NCBI GenBank assembly: GCA_035478775.1
Contig: DATIJG010000012.1
Span: 1-64,000 of the forward strand
Origin: CAMLQK01 sp035478775
GTDB taxonomy: Bacteria; Patescibacteriota; Saccharimonadia; Saccharimonadales; UBA4665
Direction: 5' to 3'
DNA length: 64,000 nt
In this document: in pieces, positions 1 through 7,794 of the stretch
Layout: each line of letters starts with the position of its first letter
Position numbering within the stretch: the first letter of the stretch is position 1
Position numbers and translations under genes: made by a program
The notes under the pieces: model-generated
The model's input: the letters and a program-made list of their open reading frames with translations, nothing else
Told to the model about the DNA's origin: nothing
Databases searched by the model: none

Positions 1-1
1 T

Positions 2-115
2 GACACAATAGGTAAAGTGACCGTCGTTACTGACGATGTGGGGCTAAGAAAGAAGCTAATCCAAGAATTCAACGACGACATCGATCTTCGAGGGTATGCT
101 GATTTGATGCGCTAA
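2..115 (+). CDS. C-terminal fragment of an unidentified protein (partial)
   Basis: An open frame enters from the left edge and ends at TAA after 37 codons. The residues (start DTIGKVTVV, end RGYADLMR) look like an ordinary charged C-terminus. The gene start lies outside the window and I do not recognise the family. The next gene is on the opposite strand and converges on it. Confidence 0.5.
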   Translation, partial: DTIGKVTVVTDDVGLRKKLIQEFNDDIDLRGYADLMR

Positions 116-136
116 AATACCGGCAGGGCCATCTTG

Positions 137-307
137 CTAAGCTACCGCTTCATGCGCGATTTTCCACAGCTTTAGAGCCATTTGTTCCGCGCCTTCGCGT
201 TGGGTGTAGCCTTCGCTGGTCGCAACGGCTTCGTTATTGGCCGCATAAAGCGTCCAACGCCATTCGCCGGCGCGATCCTGAAAGATTTTGAAATAAGCTT
301 TACGCAT
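137..307 (-). CDS. YegP-like DUF1508 protein
   Basis: A 56-residue protein beginning MRKAYFKIFQDRAGEWRW and continuing with AANNEAVATSEGY. This is the DUF1508/YegP repeat unit (aromatic-rich start, D-x-x-G-E-[FW]-RW-x-L, then A-TSEGY). A strong GGGAGGTG ribosome site lies about 5 nt before the ATG and fixes the start. The molecular function of the family is not established; many members carry two tandem repeats, whereas this one has a single repeat with a helical tail. It sits between the left-edge fragment and the XRE repressor on the same strand as the latter. Confidence in the family is high; no function is inferred. Confidence 0.85.
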   Translation of the reverse strand: MRKAYFKIFQDRAGEWRWTLYAANNEAVATSEGYTQREGAEQMALKLWKIAHEAVA

Positions 308-336
308 ATCACACCTCCCAAATTATTAATCACAAA

Positions 337-356
337 AGAGATTCGACCTAATCTCT
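337..356 (-). terminator. Hairpin upstream of the DUF1508 gene
   Basis: AGAGATT and AATCTCT form a perfect 7-bp stem with a 6-nt loop. On the minus strand it is followed by TTTTG, so it could terminate transcription coming from the XRE gene or act as an attenuator in the leader of the DUF1508 gene. Confidence 0.45.
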
Positions 357-504
357 TCTTCGGTAAATCTGTCAAGGATTTATAGAAGAATACAGGCGCC
401 CTTTGTGACAAGAGAATTTGGTACCCTGCCGATATTTTAAAGTATCAATTTAATTGGTATTATACCATAACGCTTAAGCATGGCAAATGAATTTTGATAT
501 ATCA

Positions 505-732
505 CTATAACCCTTTAAACAATTCAGAAACCGGTACGCCTAAAGATTTCGCCAAGTTATGCAGCGTAGCAATACGCGGCCATTGGCGGCCTTGCTCGAT
601 ATAAGCAACGGTCAGAGCGGTAACATCGGCTTTCTCGGCGAGTGATTCTTGAGTAAAACCTTTTGCGCGGCGGATTTCGGCCAAGCGCTTGCCGAAGGCG
701 GCTAAATATTTTGTTTCTTTTGAACTTCTCAT
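505..732 (-). CDS. XRE-family helix-turn-helix repressor
   Basis: A 75-residue, single-domain Cro/C1-type DNA-binding protein. The sequence FGKRLAEIRRAKGFTQESLA, then an ADVTALTVAYIEQGRQWPRI recognition region and a final helix ending VSELFKGL, covers the whole HTH_XRE fold with no extra domain. It is divergently transcribed from two small genes and a large serine recombinase. The shared promoter region and the recombinase promoter contain related TTAGTA/ACTAGTA motifs, so it is probably the element's repressor. The target assignment is inferred from position and motif sharing only. Confidence 0.85.
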   Translation of the reverse strand: MRSSKETKYLAAFGKRLAEIRRAKGFTQESLAEKADVTALTVAYIEQGRQWPRIATLHNLAKSLGVPVSELFKGL

Positions 733-753
733 AAGTCAAGCGTATATAACTGT

Positions 754-838
754 GACTACTAGTAACACTTAGTACTACTAATAGTTTGACGTTTGTGTTA
801 TCTTAAACAACAGGTATAACTATTAGTATTGGTAATAG
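754..838. promoter_or_regulatory. Divergent promoter region with repeated operator-like motifs
   Basis: The region between the XRE gene and the rightward genes contains GACTACTAGTAA, then TTAGTACTACTAAT and, in the other orientation, ATTAGTATTGGTAATA. The last two align as ATTAGTAKTRSTAAKW when one is reversed. Related sequences recur before the recombinase gene. This fits a set of XRE operator sites controlling both directions. Confidence 0.5.
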
Positions 839-840
839 GT

Positions 841-1098
841 ATGAGTGTAATAAAATTTCCCTACAATAAACCAAAGCCCGAACGTATAATTTGTGCGCTA
901 TGCGGGCGACCTATAACGTTGGCGGATGCGACAATCGGGCCGCTGAATGCCAAGGGCGAGGTAACTTTGCTGTGTAATGGCCACTTGTGGGACGGTCTCA
1001 AGCTTATTAACGACCTTGCAGACTATTTGGCGGAGGAGCGCCTCAAGTTTTTCTCCACCAATAATTACAGTCTAAGGCAATTCGGGATAAGTCTATAA
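841..1098 (+). CDS. Small zinc-knuckle-like protein
   Basis: An 85-residue protein with ICALCGRPIT near the N-terminus and LLCNGH about 25 residues later, giving a CxxC...CxxH pattern that could bind one zinc ion. The C-terminal half is helical. I chose the ATG that follows the operator-like repeat; a TTG 12 nt upstream would place the operator inside the gene. The stop overlaps the next start in TAATG, so the two genes are translationally coupled. It is probably an early gene of the mobile element, repressed by the divergent XRE protein. No family is recognised. Confidence 0.6.
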   Translation: MSVIKFPYNKPKPERIICALCGRPITLADATIGPLNAKGEVTLLCNGHLWDGLKLINDLADYLAEERLKFFSTNNYSLRQFGISL

Positions 1099-1538
1099 TG
1101 TATGCACTTTATACCGAGCTGCGTGAGATTAATGGCAAGAGCTTGCTTTCTTGGGATTTGGCTCATCACATATACCTGCGTACGCCGCACGACAAAGTGA
1201 TTGTCGCAACGGACAAGCCGACAGAATTACTTTCGGCCACACGCAAGCAATGGCTTAAGCTGATGCGCCAGGCAATGCGCCAACGGTCGAGCACATTAAA
1301 CGCTATACGTTTAACCGAGATTACGAATCAGATTACCCACATGCAGGATCTGGAGTTTTCGGCCAAACGTCCAAAAGGTTATTTGTATGCGGACGTCACA
1401 TTTGCGACGGCAGATGACCTTATAAAAGTTGCGCCGATCTGCGGCACAGCCTACGTGATGTACGATATTGGCGAAGAAAAACTGCATCTGCTCACAAGCT
1501 GGATGCCTGAAAATGGAGTTGTCGTCAAATATATTTAG
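1098..1538 (+). CDS. Hypothetical protein of the recombinase element
   Basis: A 146-residue soluble protein with no family I recognise. It is rich in basic residues in the middle (TRKQWLKLMRQAMRQR) and ends in beta-type sequence. It is translated from an ATG overlapping the upstream stop, and 134 nt separate it from the serine recombinase. Its place between repressor and recombinase suggests an accessory or directionality role, but nothing in the sequence shows this. Confidence 0.55.
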   Translation: MYALYTELREINGKSLLSWDLAHHIYLRTPHDKVIVATDKPTELLSATRKQWLKLMRQAMRQRSSTLNAIRLTEITNQITHMQDLEFSAKRPKGYLYADVTFATADDLIKVAPICGTAYVMYDIGEEKLHLLTSWMPENGVVVKYI

Positions 1539-1593
1539 ATTCTGTAAACAATCAGTTTATTCCAAACCTTATCTGTTTTGATGGTATGACCCC

Positions 1594-1629
1594 GACTAGT
1601 AGTCCCTGGTCTCACTAACAATAGTTAGT
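1594..1629 (+). promoter_or_regulatory. Palindromic operators upstream of the serine recombinase
   Basis: GACTAGTAGTC (1594-1604) is an 11-nt palindrome and ACTAACAATAGTTAGT (1614-1629) is a perfect 6+4+6 palindrome. The first closely resembles GACTACTAGTAA in the repressor's own promoter region. They lie 44-79 nt before the recombinase ATG, where they could control its expression or mark the recombination site. Confidence 0.5.
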
Positions 1630-1672
1630 AGACTTATTTACTGGTTGGAATAACTTTTAGAAGGAGGAAAGT

Positions 1673-3112
1673 ATGCAAGCACAAACACAAGCAAAAGCGA
1701 TCATTCTTGCCCGTGTTTCGAGCAAGACACAAGAGGATGAGGGGTATTCGCTGGATTCGCAGCTCAAGCTTATGCGCAACTATTGCAAAAGTAAAAAGCT
1801 GGACGTCATAGAAGAGTTCAAAATAACCGAGACTGCTTCCAAAGAGCAGCGCCGCAGAATCTACCACGAGATGATCGCGTACATCACCAAGCATCGGGTA
1901 TTTAATGTCGTGGCCGAAAAAACCGACCGTCTGACGCGCAACTTTAAAGATGCTACCATGATCGATGCTTGGCTAGAAAAAGACGAGCGGCGAATGCTTC
2001 ACTTAGTAAAAGAGAATCTTTTGTTACACAAAGAAGCACGGTCGGATGCCAAGTTTATGTGGAATATCTATTTATCGGTGGCCAAAAAGTATACCGATAA
2101 TCTGCGCGAAGAGGCGATGAAGGGATGGGCTGAAAAATTAGCACAAGGTTGGTTGCCAGCCGAACCGCCGCCAGGTTACATGACCGTTACGCAAGAGGGC
2201 AAGAAAATACACGTGGTGAACCCTGAAACTTACAGGCTTATACCGCACATATTTAGGCTTGCATTGCTTCCGGGCTACACGCGCAAAAAGCTAAGCGAGG
2301 AAATGGCCATGCTCGGCTTAACGACGAAGACCGGCCGGCCGTTTTCGGTGAGCTTTGTGACCAAGATCCTAACGAATCCATTTTATATTGGCAAAAATTA
2401 TATGCAGGGCAAGGAGTATTCCGGTGCGCAAGAGCCAATAGTCACTAAGAAACTTTTCTACGATGTACAGCGGCAACTCAAAAGCAGGAATTTTTGGGAA
2501 GACCCCAAAAAGCACAATCCTATATTTAGGCGCATGATTACCTGCGAGAACTGTGACGCAAAGTTTACTTGGTCCAAGCACAAGGGCCGATATTATGGCG
2601 CATGTCGCAGACAAAACCCCATTTGCCGCGAAGCACCGTGCTTGCGCGAAGACCGCGTAGAAGCACTAGTCATCCAGAAGCTCAACGACATCAAAGACCC
2701 GCAAGGCAAGGTTTTTGCAAAACTTAAATCCACGCTGTTAGTAACGCGTCCCCAGGACATAGGCGCGTATCGTCAGAGCATGATAGATGAACTGAGCCGC
2801 CAGATTAGCAAAATGCGCAAGGTAGAAGAAAACTTATACGACGATAAGCTCGCCGGATATATTTCCAAAGAAAAATTCGAGCAAAAAAGGGCGCAATTAG
2901 CCAAGCAAGCTGCGGAGGCGGCTGAACGATTAGCGATGCTACGCGAGATTGAGCAATCGAGCGAGCCGCCAAAAGAGGAGAAAACCAACCATGCGCCAAT
3001 AGTTGATCTGTACATAAAAAGCACTCCAAACCAAAAACGCATAATTATCAATCAGCTCTTCAAGAAAATAACATGCAAAGGCAAAGAGGTTAGTATAAAG
3101 CCCGCCAGCTGA
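1673..3112 (+). CDS. Large serine recombinase (resolvase/invertase family)
   Basis: A 479-residue site-specific recombinase. The N-terminal resolvase domain has ILARVSSKTQEDEGYSLDSQ with the catalytic Ser at about residue 16, and DRLTRN at 85-90 supplying catalytic Arg residues. A recombinase DNA-binding domain covers about 165-275, a zinc ribbon with Cys at about 291, 294, 311 and 318 follows, then a coiled coil at about 380-440. This is the order in phage-type large serine integrases, and the type is common in CPR genomes. An AAGGAGG ribosome site sits before the ATG. Upstream palindromes and the divergent XRE gene suggest regulated excision or integration. Attachment sites were not identified. 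Confidence 0.95.
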   Translation: MQAQTQAKAIILARVSSKTQEDEGYSLDSQLKLMRNYCKSKKLDVIEEFKITETASKEQRRRIYHEMIAYITKHRVFNVVAEKTDRLTRNFKDATMIDAWLEKDERRMLHLVKENLLLHKEARSDAKFMWNIYLSVAKKYTDNLREEAMKGWAEKLAQGWLPAEPPPGYMTVTQEGKKIHVVNPETYRLIPHIFRLALLPGYTRKKLSEEMAMLGLTTKTGRPFSVSFVTKILTNPFYIGKNYMQGKEYSGAQEPIVTKKLFYDVQRQLKSRNFWEDPKKHNPIFRRMITCENCDAKFTWSKHKGRYYGACRRQNPICREAPCLREDRVEALVIQKLNDIKDPQGKVFAKLKSTLLVTRPQDIGAYRQSMIDELSRQISKMRKVEENLYDDKLAGYISKEKFEQKRAQLAKQAAEAAERLAMLREIEQSSEPPKEEKTNHAPIVDLYIKSTPNQKRIIINQLFKKITCKGKEVSIKPAS

Positions 3113-3156
3113 CGACAGTAGCTCAGCATCGCTTGATTAATGGTATAGTATCAATT

Positions 3157-3369
3157 ATGAATGAGAGCGATCAGGCGCGGAAGGCGTTGGGCGAAAAATT
3201 GCGGAAAGCCAGAGAAGCCGCCAAGCTGACACAGCAAGAGGTTGCGACCGCTGCTGATGTGCATGTGAATTTTTATGCCCGAATTGAGCGGGGTGAAGAA
3301 AACCCTTCCTTTGAGAAATTGCAGAGTATTATGAAAGTATTGGGTATTAAATCACTCGATTTATTCTAG
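3157..3369 (+). CDS. XRE-family helix-turn-helix regulator
   Basis: A 70-residue HTH protein beginning MNESDQARKALGEKLRKARE, with TQQEVATAADVHVNFYARIE as recognition region and KVLGIKSLDLF at the end. I chose the ATG because TATAGT ends 7 nt before it, which is the leaderless pattern seen across the window; the upstream TTG would put the promoter inside the gene. It follows the serine recombinase by 44 nt on the same strand but appears to have its own promoter. Confidence 0.85.
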   Translation: MNESDQARKALGEKLRKAREAAKLTQQEVATAADVHVNFYARIERGEENPSFEKLQSIMKVLGIKSLDLF

Positions 3370-3397
3370 TGGTGACTTTCTGGGCCAGGAATTTATA

Positions 3398-4039
3398 GTG
3401 CACGAGCATGCTTACCATCAACTACATAGCGCCTCGTCGGCCAGTCCTGCAAGTACTGCTTGGTGGCAGGTTGTTCTTGCGCTTATAGCAGCATTCTCAG
3501 CTGCATTGTGCACGCACTATTTCTATCAACGAAGAGAACGACGTAGCGCAATTTTAGCGGTGGCAGCACAACTGATTGCGGCAGCAAGACAGCTAAGACG
3601 GAATTACCTTGGCTTTGCAGAATACGAGACCGAATTCAATCGTCAGCAGATGGCATACTTCCAAGCGGCAAGAGTAGGAGACCCCAACGCTAACAATGGA
3701 GTATTAACGGGCACTCTGGATAACCAACATCAGGCTGATCTATCTAAGGCGGCAGCAGATTCTGCCTCAGCGCAATCTAAGGTTTATCAGAAAGAAATAC
3801 TCCTAACTCAAAATGAAATAGATAAAGCGTACTTTCTGCTTTTGGGACTGAGTAAGCAAGCCAGAGAAGATGACAAGCTTAAAAAGGCTCTTGAAGCATT
3901 GCTAAACTTCCGGCTCGTGATCGTTGTTTCAGACATGAAACAGGCAAGAGAAGATATAGAGGAATTATTCCAGCCAAATTTGGCCACCATTCAAGAGCGT
4001 TGCGGCGAACTGATGGAGGCCAACTCGAAGAGGCTGTAG
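3398..4039 (+). CDS. Single-pass membrane protein of unknown function
   Basis: A 213-residue protein with GTG start. A hydrophobic segment at about 23-42 is followed by a basic stretch (QRRERR) and a long helical cytoplasmic region, with repeated Gln/Ala/Lys-rich segments suggesting a coiled coil. No family is recognised. It lies between the XRE gene and a promoter with strong operators. An ACGCAATTTTGCGT palindrome lies just downstream. Confidence 0.55.
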   Translation: MHEHAYHQLHSASSASPASTAWWQVVLALIAAFSAALCTHYFYQRRERRSAILAVAAQLIAAARQLRRNYLGFAEYETEFNRQQMAYFQAARVGDPNANNGVLTGTLDNQHQADLSKAAADSASAQSKVYQKEILLTQNEIDKAYFLLLGLSKQAREDDKLKKALEALLNFRLVIVVSDMKQAREDIEELFQPNLATIQERCGELMEANSKRL

Positions 4040-4080
4040 CCAACTGTGACGCAATTTTGCGTTAATTGTTCCATATTCCT

Positions 4081-4133
4081 GATAACGGGAGAATTGCATT
4101 GACTTCCCGTTATCGGGAATATATTATGAAAAC
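4081..4133 (+). promoter_or_regulatory. Sigma70-type leaderless promoter with two overlapping palindromic operators
   Basis: TTGACT (4099-4104), a 17-nt spacer and TATTAT (4122-4127) form a canonical promoter, and ATG follows after 6 nt. The spacer holds TTCCCGTTATCGGGAA, a perfect palindrome. GATAACGGGA (4081-4090) is the exact inverse of TCCCGTTATC (4105-4114). A dimeric regulator bound here would block polymerase directly. Confidence 0.8.
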
Positions 4134-4709
4134 ATGAAACCATACGGATACATTAATCTTAAAGAAGCTGAGCGAATATCCGGAAAGACGCTGGAAGCAC
4201 TCAAAAAACAATGCCAAGAGGGAAGGATAAGAGGGGCCGTGAAAGATGCGGGTTCTTGGTATGTTCCCCGTGACGAGATTCTCGTTCAACCTACAGAGCC
4301 AAGTGACGATGCCCTGACATTAATGGCTATAGGTGCAGAGGCGGCTGGTACCGGAGTGAATATAACAGTGTACCTTAAGGGTCTTGTGATAGAAGGCAGA
4401 CTCATTTCCACTAAACGCTACATTGAATATATGCGCGAACATACAAAAGTGATCTATAAAAACAATAGCGAAACTCAAGATATGATCAATAAAACCATGA
4501 GTCATTATTATGACCAGATCTTGGATCAGACAAAAGATTCTAGGATTGACTTTCTGCACCTTGAGCATGCAACCGTTCTAGCCGGTTCCGGCGCATATGA
4601 ACCCAACGGCGCTTTGTTGCGACTTAAGATTGATGAGATTGATGGCTTTCAGCTTGGCACGACTAAGGTATTCCCTCCGATTGAAGCACTAGAAGAGAAG
4701 TCGACTTAA
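4134..4709 (+). CDS. DNA-binding protein with a GvpU-like C-terminal region
   Basis: A 191-residue protein. The first 50 residues (YINLKEAERISGKTLEALKK then GSWYVPRDEI) resemble an excisionase/MerR-type winged helix in which a side chain-rich wing ends in WYVPRDEI. The rest, with VNITVYLKGLVIEGRLIS, resembles the beta-rich gas-vesicle accessory protein GvpU, but that match is weak and I give it only as a possibility. Its promoter contains strong palindromic operators, so the protein may control itself. The start is fixed by the -10 box 6 nt upstream. Confidence 0.6.
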   Translation: MKPYGYINLKEAERISGKTLEALKKQCQEGRIRGAVKDAGSWYVPRDEILVQPTEPSDDALTLMAIGAEAAGTGVNITVYLKGLVIEGRLISTKRYIEYMREHTKVIYKNNSETQDMINKTMSHYYDQILDQTKDSRIDFLHLEHATVLAGSGAYEPNGALLRLKIDEIDGFQLGTTKVFPPIEALEEKST

Positions 4710-4741
4710 AAAGATTTGCCAAGCGTTAGTCCGTATTAATT

Positions 4742-5404
4742 ATGATTAGATATAGATTCAAAAAAGTACCAGCGAATCTCGGCCTAATAAAACACACTAA
4801 AAGTGAGCGGATAACTCCAAATGATATTTATGAATACGCAAAATCATTTCGCGGTGTATATACGCGTTCCATGCCCCTGCTAAAGAAAATCACTGATCCA
4901 AAGTGGGCAAACCAACATGAAATCAAACAATTGTATGGCAAGGCACAGAGTTTGGCTGTACAGATCGCACTATCTAACGAACTTTTACTAAAAGCTATTT
5001 TATTGGCCAGTACTGGTAATTTTGAAAAGGAGCATAATCTTAAAAAGTTGGTAGAGAGTTTAGATAACAGATATATTGCCATTATAAAGGCACATCTCGA
5101 AGATAATGGTCTTAAGGACGGTCATTTGAATAAAGTGCTGGATATGTCGGCGCAAACTTTCATAAATGCAAGATACGGCTTTGAAAGTACGGATTATTTT
5201 CTAGATTTTAGAACCTTACAACTACTTAACGAGGCACTTGATGACATCTTCAATAATTACGTGCCCGACTGGACTGCCCTAACAAAAGCTGAGCAAGAAA
5301 GTAAAGAAAAGCTGAAGCAAGAGATGGATTTGTTATTCGACGAAGACTATCAGCAAGAACAAGCGAAAGAATTGAGGGCCTGGCGCAAGATATTTAAAAG
5401 CTGA
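4742..5404 (+). CDS. HEPN-like protein
   Basis: A 220-residue helical protein. The segment ALSNELLLKAILLASTGNFE, then EHNLKKLVESL and later FINARYGFES, matches the pattern of HEPN domains (an ELxLKA helix, HdLkkL, and an R-Y-containing last helix). HEPN proteins include RNases and partners of nucleotidyltransferases in toxin and defence systems. The usual R-x4-6-H catalytic motif is not clear, so this may be a non-catalytic type. The C-terminal 60 residues are strongly charged and probably coiled. It starts 32 nt after the GvpU-like gene. Confidence 0.5.
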   Translation: MIRYRFKKVPANLGLIKHTKSERITPNDIYEYAKSFRGVYTRSMPLLKKITDPKWANQHEIKQLYGKAQSLAVQIALSNELLLKAILLASTGNFEKEHNLKKLVESLDNRYIAIIKAHLEDNGLKDGHLNKVLDMSAQTFINARYGFESTDYFLDFRTLQLLNEALDDIFNNYVPDWTALTKAEQESKEKLKQEMDLLFDEDYQQEQAKELRAWRKIFKS

Positions 5405-5458
5405 AAACAATGATTGTCTGACTAGAAGGATGCCGCGACTGAGCTAATCCAAGCGAGA

Positions 5459-5628
5459 AGGTGTTCGAAACAAAGTGCATCAAGTGCACCAAATCTGTTC
5501 ACCCCTGTAAATGACCTGCAAATTGTAGGTCATTTTTCTATTTCCATGCAACTTTGCATAAACCTACCTCTGTAGAAATGGGGTTAGAGTCCCGTGACTA
5601 CCACCTCATGCGACACCTGCTCCAGTCT
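5459..5628 (+). repeat. Intergenic repeat family, copy 1 (two halves around a terminator)
   Basis: The left part (5459-5491) matches copy 3 at 31 of 33 positions. Next come CCTGTAAA and a terminator, then ACCTACCTCTGTA, then GGTTAGAGTCCCGTGACTAC and CCTCATGCGACAC. The right half matches the right half of copy 4 and copy 8. It separates the HEPN-like gene from the methyltransferase-Nudix gene. Confidence 0.7.
5510..5538 (+). terminator. Rho-independent terminator inside repeat copy 1
   Basis: AATGACCT pairs with AGGTCATT, with an inner CAA/TTG pairing, followed by TTTTT. It would end transcription from the HEPN-like gene. Confidence 0.8.
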
Positions 5629-5668
5629 TTAATAGCATTGCTCGATGTAAGGCTGCTATTATGAGTGC

Positions 5669-6817
5669 ATGAATAAAACAATTTGGTCAGATCTCCATAA
5701 AAACTACTCGCAGCAAGATTGGATCAATAAGCCATCAATTTTTGCCGAAACTGCAATTACTTATTTCCCGTCAAAGGGTAAAGTACTAGATTTAGGTGCT
5801 GGCTTAGGACAGGACAGTCGGTTTTTTGCCGAGCGCGGTTACGATGTTGTAAGCACAGATTTGCAGCAAGACACACTGAATGAAAGCGAAGCTAAGCTTC
5901 CTGACACCTTGCGCAAAAACCTTAGCTTTAAGCAAGTTGATTTACGTGAAGAGCTTCCATTTGAAGACGCGTCATTTGATGTAGCGTACGCACACCTTTC
6001 AATCCATTACTTTACGCAGGAAATAACACGACGACTGATTGGCGAAATTCAGCGCGTGCTTAAACCCGGTGGCACCTTTGCGTTTCTAGTAAATACAGTA
6101 GACGACCCCGAGTATGGCACAGGCGAGCAGCTCGAGGCTAATTACTTCCGGATTGGTCAGGCAGATAAGCGCTACTTTAGTGTTGAGACTGCCCGTGTGA
6201 TGATGCAGTGGTACGACACGACCCTGCTCGACAACCACGGCGAGACATACAAAGACGAGGATAAAGGTGTCCATAATCTTATTCGTTACATTGGAACCAA
6301 GCGACTGAAGCAAGAATTCAACATGGCAATCCCATTCTGCGGTGCCATTATAGAACGCCAACATAATGGCGAAACAGAATTGCTCGTACAAACACGCTGG
6401 AAACCGCACGCTGACCCTGTGTATTCAGGAACACTTGAGTTTCCAGCAGGCGTTTTGGACAAACCTTTCGAAGACGTCCACAGTACCGTGGCTCGCGAAA
6501 TCAAAGAAGAATGTGGCCTAACGCTCAAGACATTTAAAAATGATACCCGCAATGAAATTGCAACGCCTCTCGGCAAGACGATCGGCTTTCGACCATATTG
6601 TTGTACGCAGCAGATCATGGGCGCAAAACCTTGGATTGGTTTTATCTTTGTATGTGAAGTAGAATCTGGCAAAGAGCCCAAAGCTCAGCTTAGTGAAGCA
6701 AAAGATGCGAAATGGATGAAGGTCTCGGATGTAGCATTGCTTGTTGAGTCATCACCAGAAAAATTCTTTGGCCTAGAATTGCCTGCTCTAAAGTATTATT
6801 TTGAAGAGCGGAGTTGA
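5669..6817 (+). CDS. SAM-dependent methyltransferase fused to a Nudix hydrolase domain
   Basis: A 382-residue two-domain protein. Residues 1-200 are a class I methyltransferase with motif I VLDLGAGLGQDS at 39-50, an acidic residue after VVSTDL, and a later VLKPGGTFAF motif. Residues from about 215 form a Nudix domain with AGVLDKPFE then REIKEECGL, close to the GX5EX7REUXEEXGU box with one extra residue in the first spacer. The substrates are unknown; a Nudix domain usually cleaves nucleoside-diphosphate-linked compounds. TATTAT ends exactly 6 nt before the ATG. Fusion of these two folds is unusual. Both domains look intact. Confidence 0.85.
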   Translation: MNKTIWSDLHKNYSQQDWINKPSIFAETAITYFPSKGKVLDLGAGLGQDSRFFAERGYDVVSTDLQQDTLNESEAKLPDTLRKNLSFKQVDLREELPFEDASFDVAYAHLSIHYFTQEITRRLIGEIQRVLKPGGTFAFLVNTVDDPEYGTGEQLEANYFRIGQADKRYFSVETARVMMQWYDTTLLDNHGETYKDEDKGVHNLIRYIGTKRLKQEFNMAIPFCGAIIERQHNGETELLVQTRWKPHADPVYSGTLEFPAGVLDKPFEDVHSTVAREIKEECGLTLKTFKNDTRNEIATPLGKTIGFRPYCCTQQIMGAKPWIGFIFVCEVESGKEPKAQLSEAKDAKWMKVSDVALLVESSPEKFFGLELPALKYYFEERS

Positions 6818-6837
6818 TATCGAACCAGTACTTAAAA

Positions 6838-6869
6838 GGTTGGAATAAAGTCGCACGATGCGCACCAAG
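6838..6869 (+). repeat. Intergenic repeat family, copy 2 (left half)
   Basis: GGTTGGAATAAAGTCGCACG followed by ATGCGCACCAAG matches copies 6 and 7. It starts 20 nt after the stop of the methyltransferase-Nudix gene and precedes a terminator. Confidence 0.7.
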
Positions 6870-6880
6870 ATGACACCTAG

Positions 6881-6909
6881 AAAAGCTCCCTTGATCGGGA
6901 GCTTTTTGT
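6881..6909 (+). terminator. Rho-independent terminator
   Basis: AGCTCCC pairs with GGGAGCT, flanked by AAA and TTTTTG. It lies downstream of the methyltransferase-Nudix gene and could also act on the minus strand. Confidence 0.85.
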
Positions 6910-7017
6910 TTATTGATCAGGCGCACGGTTTCAACCTGAGTCCGGCGAAGCTGACCTCACGAGACAAAAAGTGCTAATTAACAGATTAAAATGACGATTT
7001 CAACCTCATGTAATTTT

Positions 7018-7794
7018 TTACCAAACAATATTCTCCCAATAAGGCTCTGCTATTGAGGTTCCCGCCTGCTGTGATAATCTCCGCTTCTCCTCAACGGTTA
7101 ACTCATCTGACAAAATATTAGACTGCTTTACAGGATCAATTATCTGTCTATTTGGTAACTCATCTTGAATGAATCGCAAAACACGCATGAAATTGTTTGC
7201 AAGTGAAGGCGGTGCAAAGATTGGTAGCACTGTTCCACGCAAAGCTTCCATGACAGTCGTTTCTAAAAGGTAAGAAGGGAATTCTAATCCATGACGCATC
7301 TTCCAGATCTTTACCAATTTTATTTCTGTCTTATGTCTTGACTGTGAAACGGTAGCAATCTGACGGTGAATATTGGTTGTTCTATGCGTGCCAGATTTTT
7401 TTGACCAAAGACTATGATTAAAAGTTAGTAAATCTGGTTGCCTTTTTGCTGGGACAATATCCACTTTCCAGTTTCCGGCATTGATACCAACTGAAACATT
7501 TTGGGCGCGCGGCGAATAACCAGACGCATCTAGCGACCGATGCAGACTCCAGTACATCTCTTCTAAAGTGCCAGTGTATTGGCTGCTAATTGATACTAGA
7601 ATATCTAAGTCTGAAAGTCCCGCAATTGCTGTACCCTTTGCGTATGACCCTGCAGGAATTATTTCAAATAATAGGTTGCCAGCCCATGCCCTAAGGTCAG
7701 GACTCAGCGCCTGGATTAATGCAAGCGCCTGCTGCTGATTTGCACGAGCTTCGTAGTTTTGGAGAAGTTGCGCTAAGTATTGGTCGGGTGTCAT
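7018..7794 (-). CDS. CD-NTase (CBASS-type cyclic nucleotide synthase) candidate
   Basis: A 258-residue nucleotidyltransferase of the polymerase-beta/CD-NTase type. PAGSYAKGTAIAGLSDLDIL at about 47-66 gives the Gly-Ser motif (49-50) and two metal-binding Asp residues (62 and 64). The third acidic residue is in WKVDIVPAKR at about 112. Domain order and spacing match DncV/cGAS-like enzymes that make cyclic di- or oligonucleotides for CBASS anti-phage defence; archaeal-type CCA-adding enzymes share part of the pattern. Its start overlaps the stop of an upstream membrane protein gene by 4 nt, the operon form expected of a cyclase with its effector. The cyclase product cannot be read from sequence. 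Confidence 0.75.
   Translation of the reverse strand: MTPDQYLAQLLQNYEARANQQQALALIQALSPDLRAWAGNLLFEIIPAGSYAKGTAIAGLSDLDILVSISSQYTGTLEEMYWSLHRSLDASGYSPRAQNVSVGINAGNWKVDIVPAKRQPDLLTFNHSLWSKKSGTHRTTNIHRQIATVSQSRHKTEIKLVKIWKMRHGLEFPSYLLETTVMEALRGTVLPIFAPPSLANNFMRVLRFIQDELPNRQIIDPVKQSNILSDELTVEEKRRLSQQAGTSIAEPYWENIVW

Noticed and set aside
829..840. TTG start for the zinc-knuckle-like gene
   Set aside because: It would place the operator-like repeat within the coding sequence; the ATG at 841 is more likely.
4134..4709. Gas-vesicle gene cluster from the GvpU-like match
   Set aside because: No GvpA or other gas-vesicle genes are present, and the match is weak.
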